Source of the DNA: Nitrospiraceae bacterium | Lineage (GTDB): Bacteria; Nitrospirota; Thermodesulfovibrionia; UBA6902 | Direction: 5' to 3' | Assembly (NCBI GenBank): GCA_020354155.1 | Contig: CP070644.1 | Coordinates: forward strand, 2,333,147 to 2,347,828 | Length of the DNA stretch: 14,682 nt | Shown: piece by piece, positions 7,276 through 13,792 of the stretch | Numbering within the stretch: the stretch's first letter is position 1 | Layout of the letters: each line of letters opens with the position of its first letter | Translations under genes and position numbers: made by a program | Notes under the pieces: model-generated | Told to the model about the DNA's origin: nothing | The model's input: only the letters and a program-made list of their open reading frames with translations | The model's database searches: none

Positions 7276-8049
7276 ATGAATCCCTTAACAGGTAAAGTGT
7301 CGCTTATTACCGGCAGTTCCAGAGGAATCGGCAGAGCCATTGCCATGAGGCTTGCCCGCGACGGTTCTGCTATTGTAATCAATTTCAGACGGAATGCGGG
7401 ACCATCCCTGAAGCAGGCTGAAGAGCTGCGCGACGATATAGAGCAGGAGGGAAGAAAGACCCTTCTTGTGCAGGCTGATATCTCTCAGAAGGACTCTGTT
7501 CAGTCATTGTTCAGTGACATTAAAAAGCATTTTGGCCGTCTTGATTTTCTGATCCTCAATGCTGCCAGAGCGCCTTTCAAACCAATTGAAAAGCTTTTTG
7601 AGAGGGAGCTGAAACAGCTTGTTGAGACAAATTATCTTGGTAATATATTCTGCATTCAGGAAGGATTACCTTTGTTAAAGGAAAGCCGGGGCTCCATTGT
7701 CTTTGTTTCGAGCCTGGGAAGCCGTTTTTATAATCCAGCCTATCCCCTGGGCAGCATGAAGGCTGCCATGGAATCAGTAGTACGGGACTGCTCGGAAAGT
7801 CTCAGGGATGACGGGGTCTCTGTCAACGCTGTCTGCGGTGGTATTGTTAAAACTGATTCCTTCAAAGTATTGCGACAGTACTGGGAAAACATAGATATGC
7901 TCCCTGAAGACCTTTTCGTAGAGCCCGCTGAAATAGCTGATACCGTGTCTTTTCTATGCAGCCCTGAGAGCAGAGGAATCCATGGCCAATCGATAGTTGT
8001 AGACAGGGGATTAAGCAACGCCCTGTACAGACCTATGAGCAAAAAGTGA
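7276..8049 (+). CDS. FabL-like short-chain dehydrogenase/reductase (enoyl- or ketoacyl-ACP reductase)
   Basis: The protein has 257 residues and a classical SDR Rossmann fold. The cofactor loop is TGSSRGIG (12-19), D68 follows the third strand, and NAAR (95-98) replaces NNAG. The region SSLGSRFYNPAY (145-156), NAVCGGIVKTD (184-194) and the C-terminal GQSIVVDRG resemble Bacillus FabL, the NADPH-dependent SDR-type enoyl-ACP reductase. The active site is odd: the YxxxK position is L158 rather than tyrosine, and the nearest tyrosine gives Y156-x5-K162, one residue shorter than the FabL Y-x6-K. It is therefore unlikely to be a plain FabG, although the exact reaction is open. The start has no Shine-Dalgarno sequence but gives the normal SDR N-terminus. 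It is followed after 91 bases by the acyl carrier protein and ketosynthase genes, so it probably reduces an ACP-bound intermediate made by them. Confidence 0.8.
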   Translation: MNPLTGKVSLITGSSRGIGRAIAMRLARDGSAIVINFRRNAGPSLKQAEELRDDIEQEGRKTLLVQADISQKDSVQSLFSDIKKHFGRLDFLILNAARAPFKPIEKLFERELKQLVETNYLGNIFCIQEGLPLLKESRGSIVFVSSLGSRFYNPAYPLGSMKAAMESVVRDCSESLRDDGVSVNAVCGGIVKTDSFKVLRQYWENIDMLPEDLFVEPAEIADTVSFLCSPESRGIHGQSIVVDRGLSNALYRPMSKK

Positions 8050-8140
8050 GTCCTGTATTCTTGATCAAACATCCGGATAACACAGTGGGCAGCAATGTTC
8101 ACCTGAGAGTTAATTATAGAGAAAACATGAAGGAGGCATC

Positions 8141-8704
8141 ATGAGTCAGAACCTGATTACAGAGGAAAAGGTCTTTGAAGAGTTAAAAAAAGCAATAGTT
8201 GAAACATTGAGAGTCGATGAGAACGACATCAAACCGGAATCATCGTTGATACATGATCTGGGTGCAGAGTCTCTGGATTTTCTCGATATCAATTATAGGC
8301 TTGAGCAGGCTTTTGGCATAAAAATGGCGCGCCATTTTGTTCTTGAGCACATAGAAGAAATGTTCGGTGAGGGAACAGCCATTGATGAAAACGGCCAATT
8401 GACGGAAAAGGCCATTCAGCTTCTGAAGATACGTTTTGGTGAAGACATGCCTGAATTAAAACCCGGTATGGACATGGATGAAGTGCCCTCCCTGGTAACG
8501 GCCCAGTCTATTGCACAGGGTGTCATGGACATACTTGAGAGCATTCCTGATCAGTGCAGTAAGTGCAGCAGTACAGCATGGAAAACAGATGACGGAACCC
8601 ATGTAGCGTGCGGGTCATGTGGAGAGGCTGCTGCCTACGCCAATGGAGATGATCTGATCAAGGAGTGGCTCACGAACGTACAGGAAGAAAAGAAAATATT
8701 CTGA
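8141..8704 (+). CDS. Acyl carrier protein with C-terminal zinc-ribbon-like extension
   Basis: This 187-residue protein is more than twice the length of a normal ACP. Residues 8-75 form an ACP domain with DLGAESLDFLD (39-49), where S44 is the expected phosphopantetheine attachment serine. A middle segment (about 76-135) is mostly helical and acidic. Residues 139-160 hold CSKC-x14-CGSC, four cysteines spaced as in a zinc ribbon, in a stretch otherwise ordinary for a cytoplasmic protein. The ribosome site is the strongest in the cluster: AAGGAGG at 8130-8136. The stop lies one base before the ketosynthase start, so the two products are made together and probably work as a carrier and its condensing enzyme. 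The zinc-ribbon extension could be a docking or redox module; this is inference. I do not recognise a named family for the whole protein. Confidence 0.85.
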   Translation: MSQNLITEEKVFEELKKAIVETLRVDENDIKPESSLIHDLGAESLDFLDINYRLEQAFGIKMARHFVLEHIEEMFGEGTAIDENGQLTEKAIQLLKIRFGEDMPELKPGMDMDEVPSLVTAQSIAQGVMDILESIPDQCSKCSSTAWKTDDGTHVACGSCGEAAAYANGDDLIKEWLTNVQEEKKIF

Positions 8705-8705
8705 C

Positions 8706-10001
8706 ATGCCCTCTTCTCCCCGCAAACGCAGAATCGTTATCACCGGCTATGGAATGATTACCCCTTCGGGCAGGAACAGCAAGGACACCTTTCATAACTG
8801 CTGTCGCGGGGTCTCCGGAATTGATTACATCAAGTCCTTTGACACCACCGGGCTTCCCTGTCAGATTGGTGGAGAAGTCGATAATAACTGGATTGAAGAC
8901 TATGAGAGCCGCAGCGATCAACGGTTAAGAAAGTTCACATCAAGGGGCCTGAGAATGATGAGGATTGCTACAGAAGAGGCGACAAAACGGGCCCGTCTTG
9001 ATGAAATTGGCAACAGGGGAAGCATTGGCATTGCACTGGGCTCTCACGGAGACAATCCTTCAGTGCAGGACGTGAGTTTTATCAACAGGTTCTTTTGTGA
9101 TGACGGGACATGGGACATGAAGGCCTTAACAGAATCCGGAGGCTATCCCTACCTCCAGTTTTTCAGAAGAAAACCTGACGCTGCATCAACAACATTGGCA
9201 ACGCTCTTTGACTGCAAAGGACCAAATCTTGCCATTGTATCAGCTTGCGCTGCCGGCGCCCATGCCATTGGTGAGGCTGCACAGATTATCAGGGACGGTA
9301 AATGCGATGTCATGATTGCAGGAGGGTGTGAGGCAACACTTGATTTTGTGGGAGTCGTCGGCTTTATCATGTTGCAGGCACTGTGCGAAAAATATGCATC
9401 ACCTCAGACTGCTTCCAGACCCTTTGACCGCAAACGAAACGGCTTTGTCATGTCTGAAGGTGCAGGGGCAGTCGTATTGGAAGAACTGGAGCATGCCAGG
9501 TCACGGGGCGCCGTGATACTGGGAGAACTGCTTGGGTATGCCTCTTCAGCTGATGCATACCGTATCACTGACACTCACCCAAAAGGTCTTGGCGCTATCA
9601 TCGCCATGAATGGCGCCATTACTGACGCAGCACTTACCGTTGAAGATATTGACTACATCAATGCCCATGGTACATCTACGACTCAGAACGATCTCACGGA
9701 AACCCGGGCGGTAAAGACTGTTTTTGGTGAAAGAGCAGCCACTATACCCATCAGTTCAAATAAATCCATGCTCGGCCACACCATAGCTGCAGCAGGAGCC
9801 ATTGAGTGCATTCTGACGATTATGGGCATGGATCAATCCATTATCCTGCCTACAATTAATTACGAATCCCGCGACCCGAAATGCAATCTTGACTATGTTC
9901 CAAATGAGGCGCGGCATAGGGACTACCGCGTTGCCATCTCCAATTCCTTCGGCTTCGGCGGGCAGAATGCCTGTCTGTGCCTCGGGAAATTTGAGACATA
10001 A
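8706..10001 (+). CDS. Beta-ketoacyl-ACP synthase, KAS II/FabF-like
   Basis: This 431-residue condensing enzyme has a thiolase fold with a complete elongating active site: C181 in VSACAAGAHAIG, H321 in NAHGTSTTQND, K353 and H358 in SNKSMLGHTIAAAG. The N-terminus (RRIVITGYGMITPSG, 8-22) and the terminal SNSFGFGGQNA (412-422) are also canonical. It would perform decarboxylative Claisen condensation of malonyl-ACP with an acyl-enzyme. It differs from housekeeping FabF in the ACAAG around the nucleophile (usually ACTSG or ACATG) and in an enlarged region at about 115-160, so its acceptor is probably specialised. It starts one base after the ACP stop with only a weak purine-rich site, indicating coupled translation. 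No dehydratase, acyltransferase or chain-length factor lies beside it; dehydration would have to be supplied in trans, for example by fabZ. Confidence 0.93.
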   Translation: MPSSPRKRRIVITGYGMITPSGRNSKDTFHNCCRGVSGIDYIKSFDTTGLPCQIGGEVDNNWIEDYESRSDQRLRKFTSRGLRMMRIATEEATKRARLDEIGNRGSIGIALGSHGDNPSVQDVSFINRFFCDDGTWDMKALTESGGYPYLQFFRRKPDAASTTLATLFDCKGPNLAIVSACAAGAHAIGEAAQIIRDGKCDVMIAGGCEATLDFVGVVGFIMLQALCEKYASPQTASRPFDRKRNGFVMSEGAGAVVLEELEHARSRGAVILGELLGYASSADAYRITDTHPKGLGAIIAMNGAITDAALTVEDIDYINAHGTSTTQNDLTETRAVKTVFGERAATIPISSNKSMLGHTIAAAGAIECILTIMGMDQSIILPTINYESRDPKCNLDYVPNEARHRDYRVAISNSFGFGGQNACLCLGKFET

Positions 10002-10035
10002 ATTTGGCTCCCTTTATATAAATAACATCCCCATA

Positions 10036-10166
10036 CAGGCTGTCCGATAATTATCAAAGAAAGTTGATTGTCATCTCGATCGAAGAGAGAAAATTTTTTG
10101 TTGCAACATGTCGTGTTCCTGGATTTCCCGGCTAACGACTCGAAATGACACATATCGGACAGCCTG
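10036..10166. repeat. MITE-like element with 14-base terminal inverted repeats
   Basis: CAGGCTGTCCGATA (10036-10049) and TATCGGACAGCCTG (10153-10166) are perfect inverted repeats bounding a 131-base segment with no coding potential. Inside, TGTCATCTCGA (10069-10079) and TCGAAATGACA (10140-10150) form a second inverted pair matching at 10 of 11 positions. The nested design and small size suggest a non-autonomous transposon remnant. No transposase and no clear target-site duplication are visible. It sits between the convergent ketosynthase and ComEA-like genes. Confidence 0.65.
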
Positions 10167-10205
10167 CAGAAGATGAGGCCTTTATTGCTGCGACCTAATG
10201 CAACA

Positions 10206-10511
10206 TCATTTATCTCCTACAGAAATTCGCTCCTTGATTTTTTCGTAGGTCTTCTTACCAATGCCTTCTACCTTGACCAGTTCCTGAGCATCCTTGAATT
10301 GACCATGGTCCTGTCTGTAAGCGAAAATGGCTTCAGCTTTCTTTTTCCCTATTCCGGGAAGAGATGCCAGTTCTTTCACAGTTGCCTCATTGATGTTGAT
10401 AACATCGACACCCCCCTGATTGTCACTTGCAAAGCCTGCTGTACCGAGCAGCAGAGAAACTGCACAGACAATGAACACTGCTTTTAAAATACACTTTGAT
10501 ACAATTTTCAT
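10206..10511 (-). CDS. Secreted ComEA-like helix-hairpin-helix protein
   Basis: This small protein of 101 residues has a Sec signal peptide (1-28: basic start, hydrophobic core, cleavage probable after GFA) and a ComEA-type DNA-binding domain (about 36-97). The domain contains ININEATVKELASLPGIG (38-55) and VEGIGKKTYEKI (81-92), two helix-hairpin-helix turns. The mature form would be a free periplasmic protein, since no membrane anchor follows the signal and the signal cysteines are not in a lipobox. Family members bind DNA non-specifically during natural transformation, but short secreted versions are also found in lineages with no known competence. I chose the ATG at 10511 because GAGAGGGAG lies 6 bases upstream and the signal peptide begins there. 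An alternative TTG at 10583 would put 24 charged residues before the signal. No other competence gene is in the window. Confidence 0.88.
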   Translation of the reverse strand: MKIVSKCILKAVFIVCAVSLLLGTAGFASDNQGGVDVININEATVKELASLPGIGKKKAEAIFAYRQDHGQFKDAQELVKVEGIGKKTYEKIKERISVGDK

Positions 10512-10567
10512 CTCGTACTCCCTCTCTGAATGATTTTTTAGTATGCATTCCTTCCCGGAAACTTCCT

Positions 10568-10578
10568 TCACCTCCTTT
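10568..10578 (-). promoter_or_regulatory. Orphan full-length Shine-Dalgarno sequence upstream of the ComEA-like gene
   Basis: The minus strand reads AAAGGAGGTGA, fully complementary to the standard 3' tail of 16S rRNA. No ATG, GTG or TTG follows at usable spacing; the ComEA-like start is nearly 60 bases further on and has its own ribosome site. It may be a ribosome standby site or the remnant of a lost leader peptide. Confidence 0.4.
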
Positions 10579-10673
10579 CTCAAAAGGGCATAATCTCAGA
10601 ATCGGATGCCATTATTTAATGCGGGAAGGTATCGCTGCATAGATTAATACCACACAATCGGCCTCTTCGCCAG

Positions 10674-10702
10674 TTGATTTTGCAACGAGTCTTTTTTAGA
10701 CT
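10674..10702 (+). promoter_or_regulatory. Candidate promoter for the MidA-like gene
   Basis: TTGATT (10674-10679) and TAGACT (10697-10702) are separated by 17 bases; each matches its sigma-70 hexamer at 4 of 6 positions. A small hairpin (AGTCT 10688-10692 with AGACT 10698-10702) covers the -10. The predicted transcript would begin about 8 bases before the ATG, which has no ribosome site. Confidence 0.25.
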
Positions 10703-10716
10703 AATCACTTCCCGTC

Positions 10717-11892
10717 ATGAAGAAACTGGAAGAAATAATTATTGAAAAAATAAAAAAAGAAGGTCCCCTCTCCTTTGAGCATTTCATGGACATGGCCCTC
10801 TATTATCCCGGACTGGGATATTACGCTTCTCCTGACAGATTAATCGGCAAGGCAGGGGACTTTTACACAAGCTCACATCTGCATCCTCTGTTCGGTGCCA
10901 TGATTGCCCGACAGCTTTTCGAGATGTGGGAAGTTATGGACAGACCCCAAACATTTCATGCAGTTGAAATGGGTGCCGGAGCGGGATACCTGTGCAAAGA
11001 CATTCTTGAATACCTTCATACGACATCAGAGGATATGGCCACATTTACGCAATCACTGAACTATGTCCTTGTTGAACCCTATGCCCATTTTCAGAAAAAG
11101 CAACATGAAGTTATGCATGATATCTCAAAAAAACTCAGCTTCTCCTCTTATTCCAGCTCAGGGACGAGACAAAAAGTCAGCTGGGTCACATCCCTTGATG
11201 AACTTGATAACCTGAAAGGCTGTCTCCTGTCGAATGAACTTCTTGATGCCTTCCCTGTACACATAGCTCACTATGACAGAAGCGTACAAGAGATCTATGT
11301 AGGCTTTAACGGCGCAGGTTTCAAAGAAGAGAGGGGAACTGACAGTCCAAATGACTTAACTGACTACATGCAGGAGTTCAACATTCATCTGCAGGATGGA
11401 TACAGAACAGAGATAAACCTCAGGATAAAAGACTGGCTCAGGAAGGTATCTGAAAAATTAACCGAGGGCTTTCTCCTCACCATTGACTACGGATATACCG
11501 CACGGGAGTATTACGATGAATCCCGCAGCAGCGGCACCCTGCTCTGCTATCATGAACACAAGTATAACGCAGAACCTCTCAAGAGGGTCGGGGAACAGGA
11601 CATTACAGCTCATGTGAATTTCTCATCTCTGAACAAATGGGGTGATAATCTTGGCTTCAATACCGTTGGTTACTGCCCGCAGGGAACATACCTGATATCC
11701 TCTGGCATTGATGAAGTCATATCAGAACTGTACGGTAACACACCTGATTACGATGATCATATTTCCAGAATCAAGGGGCTTATCATGCCCCAGGGCATGG
11801 GTGAGTCGCACAATGTAATCATTCAATATAAAGGGAATGCTCAGCCGTCACTCAGGGGGTTTACAATGAGGAATAATGCGGGACTGCTTTGA
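10717..11892 (+). CDS. SAM-dependent methyltransferase of the MidA/NDUFAF7 family (COG1565)
   Basis: The 391-residue protein begins with the family's helical start (EGPLSFEHFMDMALYYPGLG, 15-34) and the signature GDFYTSSHLHPLFG (47-60). The SAM-binding motif I is VEMGAGAGYL (83-92). SNELLDAFPV (172-181) and TIDYGYTA (near residue 260) are further family hallmarks, and MGESHNVIIQY near the C-terminus matches the usual MGExFxVL motif. The human member, NDUFAF7, dimethylates an arginine of complex I subunit NDUFS2; the substrate of bacterial members is not known to me. No complex I genes are nearby. The ATG at 10717 fits the family N-terminus although no Shine-Dalgarno sequence precedes it. The gene stands alone, divergent from the ComEA-like gene and convergent with the TMTC-like gene. 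Confidence 0.9.
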   Translation: MKKLEEIIIEKIKKEGPLSFEHFMDMALYYPGLGYYASPDRLIGKAGDFYTSSHLHPLFGAMIARQLFEMWEVMDRPQTFHAVEMGAGAGYLCKDILEYLHTTSEDMATFTQSLNYVLVEPYAHFQKKQHEVMHDISKKLSFSSYSSSGTRQKVSWVTSLDELDNLKGCLLSNELLDAFPVHIAHYDRSVQEIYVGFNGAGFKEERGTDSPNDLTDYMQEFNIHLQDGYRTEINLRIKDWLRKVSEKLTEGFLLTIDYGYTAREYYDESRSSGTLLCYHEHKYNAEPLKRVGEQDITAHVNFSSLNKWGDNLGFNTVGYCPQGTYLISSGIDEVISELYGNTPDYDDHISRIKGLIMPQGMGESHNVIIQYKGNAQPSLRGFTMRNNAGLL

Positions 11893-12009
11893 TGTTGATC
11901 GGGGAATTTGCACTGGCACCGATCGCCGCACCTGACACCTGTTTATTTCTTGCCTGATAACATATGACTGCTTTATCCTCACTTATAAAGGGTAAATAGC
12001 GATCAGAAT

Positions 12010-12035
12010 ATTAAAGTCTGGAGGCTGACTTTAAT
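12010..12035. terminator. Hairpin at the junction of convergent genes, possible terminator
   Basis: ATTAAAGTC (12010-12018) and GACTTTAAT (12027-12035) form a perfect 9-base-pair stem with an 8-base loop. It straddles the stop codon of the TMTC-like gene and faces the end of the MidA-like gene. There is no long T-tract on either strand and the stem is A+T-rich, so terminator function is only possible. Confidence 0.3.
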
Positions 12036-13671
12036 TTCTCCCCTGTGCTTTTATTGCGGATAGTTTTTTCTTAATGGCAGGAAATAAATGTGCGTACTGA
12101 GGTGGAGCTATTTCAATAAATATTTCATAATGTTTATGTGCTTCAGTTAATTCATTTAACCTCTCCAGGACATAGGCCAGGTTATAGTGGGCCTCGGCAT
12201 TTTTATTGTCTGCCATAATGGATGCGAGAAAATATTTTTTAGCTTCTGCAAGTGAGTTGGACATGGTATAAATGTTTCCCAGCTGGTTCAGGGCATATGA
12301 GTGGTCAGGTGCTATCTCTACAGTTTTTTTCCATGCTCTTTCAGCATGTTCAAAATCCCCTTTCGTTTTATAGGCATTGCCGAGATTAAAATAAGCTTTA
12401 TGCGAGTCAGATGTATTGCTGACTACATATTCCCATAAAGTTACTGAATTCTGCCAGACTGATATTTGTTTCACTGTCAGCAGTGACATACTAATAGCAA
12501 GCAGGAAAGTAACCATTAGCGATAAGTACCGAGCCTTATTATTAATGTGCCACATTTTTGCACCCAGAGCGCCTAAGACCATGAAAGGACCAAGGACAGG
12601 CAGGTACATATAACGGTCAGCCATTGCCTGACTGCCAACCTGAATAATTCCCAGAACAGGCAGGAGTGATAAAAGATAATAGGTCCAGGCGGCTATTAAC
12701 ACAGGAGTCCTCTTCCATAGCTTGATTATTACTATTGAAAGACACAGGAGGCAGAGCATTGACCCGAAGTAATCCCACCTCAAAGGAGAGATATCAAGAC
12801 TCAGAGGATATAAAGGTACAAGGTTCACAGGCCATATTGTCTTCAGCAGATACAAGACGATGGCTTTCATTGCTCCCAGTAATCTTTCCCATAGTGAAAT
12901 ATAATAATTTGCTTCCATACTTCCCCCCCTGTTTTGTGCAATGATCGTTACAACAGATGAGGCAAGACTGAAAAGAAAAAAAGGAGTTTTTTCTACGATT
13001 ATCGTTCTCAAGGAACTTTTTTCGCAGCCTATTCTTTTAAACGGATAAAAATCCAGAATCAGGAGCACTGCGGGTAATGTTACGGCCATTGGTTTACTCA
13101 GAAGGGAAAATAAAAAAAACGATAGGCAGAGAAAGTAATACATTGTTTTTTTTCTGTCAGTTGTTGACGACAGGTAATGAATATAAGAAAGAATACTCAA
13201 AAGAAAGAAAAAGGCATACAGCACATCTTTTCTTTCACTAATCCATGCCACTGATTCAACATGTAAAGGATGGATTCCAAAAAAAAGTCCGACCAAAAAA
13301 GCGGCATAATAAACACTACTGTCAAGTTTCCCTGTCGCTTTCCTGAAAAGCATTCCTGCAAGGAGAATGACAATCAGTGTATTCAGGGAATGAAAAAGAA
13401 TATTGGACAGGTGGAATCCATAGGGATTTAACTCCCATAAGGCATAGTCAATACTTAGAGAAATCCATGTTAGTGGATGCCAGTTCCCATTACTGAATGA
13501 ACTGAAAGCCCATGCAATACGGTCAATACCGGATTTTTTAATTTCTAAATTGTTATATACATAATCAGGGTCGTCCCAGTTTACAAAACTGTTATCTAAA
13601 GCAGGAAGATACACAACAGCTGTAACAATACAGACAGTAATGGCAACAATTGAAAGCTTTTTATAGTTCAT
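12031..13671 (-). CDS. TMTC-like polytopic membrane protein (probable GT-C glycosyltransferase) with C-terminal TPRs
   Basis: The protein has 546 residues, with about ten or more transmembrane segments in the first 400 and at least three TPRs at about 424-525. Family motifs include FVNWDDPDYV (29-38, acidic pair of the first periplasmic loop as in GT-C enzymes), NGNWHPLTW (61-69), GFHLSN..FH..N (85-97), HPLHVESVAWISERKDVLY (134-152) and GSQAMADRYMYLP (345-357). These match the bacterial relatives of eukaryotic TMTC proteins, which O-mannosylate cadherins using a lipid-linked sugar. A bacterial role in transferring a polyprenyl-phosphate-linked sugar to a protein or glycan is likely but unproven. 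The start has no clear ribosome site but gives a proper first membrane segment. A paralogue lies upstream on the same strand, 121 bases away, so gene duplication is probable. Confidence 0.85.
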   Translation of the reverse strand: MNYKKLSIVAITVCIVTAVVYLPALDNSFVNWDDPDYVYNNLEIKKSGIDRIAWAFSSFSNGNWHPLTWISLSIDYALWELNPYGFHLSNILFHSLNTLIVILLAGMLFRKATGKLDSSVYYAAFLVGLFFGIHPLHVESVAWISERKDVLYAFFFLLSILSYIHYLSSTTDRKKTMYYFLCLSFFLFSLLSKPMAVTLPAVLLILDFYPFKRIGCEKSSLRTIIVEKTPFFLFSLASSVVTIIAQNRGGSMEANYYISLWERLLGAMKAIVLYLLKTIWPVNLVPLYPLSLDISPLRWDYFGSMLCLLCLSIVIIKLWKRTPVLIAAWTYYLLSLLPVLGIIQVGSQAMADRYMYLPVLGPFMVLGALGAKMWHINNKARYLSLMVTFLLAISMSLLTVKQISVWQNSVTLWEYVVSNTSDSHKAYFNLGNAYKTKGDFEHAERAWKKTVEIAPDHSYALNQLGNIYTMSNSLAEAKKYFLASIMADNKNAEAHYNLAYVLERLNELTEAHKHYEIFIEIAPPQYAHLFPAIKKKLSAIKAQGRN

Positions 13672-13690
13672 GTTTATTTAGTTAATAAGT

Positions 13691-13747
13691 CAAACTTGAA
13701 AATCACTTATGAAAACAGGCCTGGCGTGAATATATTTTTCAAGTTTG
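13691..13747. repeat. Large nested inverted repeat between the two TMTC-like genes
   Basis: CAAACTTGAAAA (13691-13702) and TTTTCAAGTTTG (13736-13747) are perfect 12-base inverted repeats. The enclosed 33 bases hold a second pair, TCAC (13703-13706) with GTGA (13726-13729), and a central palindrome CAGGCCTG (13716-13723). It lies 20 bases upstream of the 546-residue protein's start and so in its probable promoter region. There is no T-tract after the minus-strand hairpin, which argues against a simple terminator for the upstream gene; an operator or RNA structure is possible. Confidence 0.55.
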
Positions 13748-13792
13748 TTTTAATGTTCAGGGATTTTCATTTTCAGTAAGAATCCACACAGG

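Noticed and set aside
10568..10580. Plus-strand TCACCTCCTTTCT resembling the 3' end of 16S rRNA
   Set aside because: The match is limited to about 13 bases with no rRNA sequence before it; it is better explained as a Shine-Dalgarno sequence on the other strand.
10509..10583. Extension of the ComEA-like protein to a TTG at 10583
   Set aside because: It would place 24 charged residues before the signal peptide, and the TTG has no ribosome site of its own.
11897..11924. GATCGG / CCGATC inverted repeat just after the MidA-like gene
   Set aside because: The stem is only six base pairs with a 16-base loop and no T-tract; such a pair is expected by chance.
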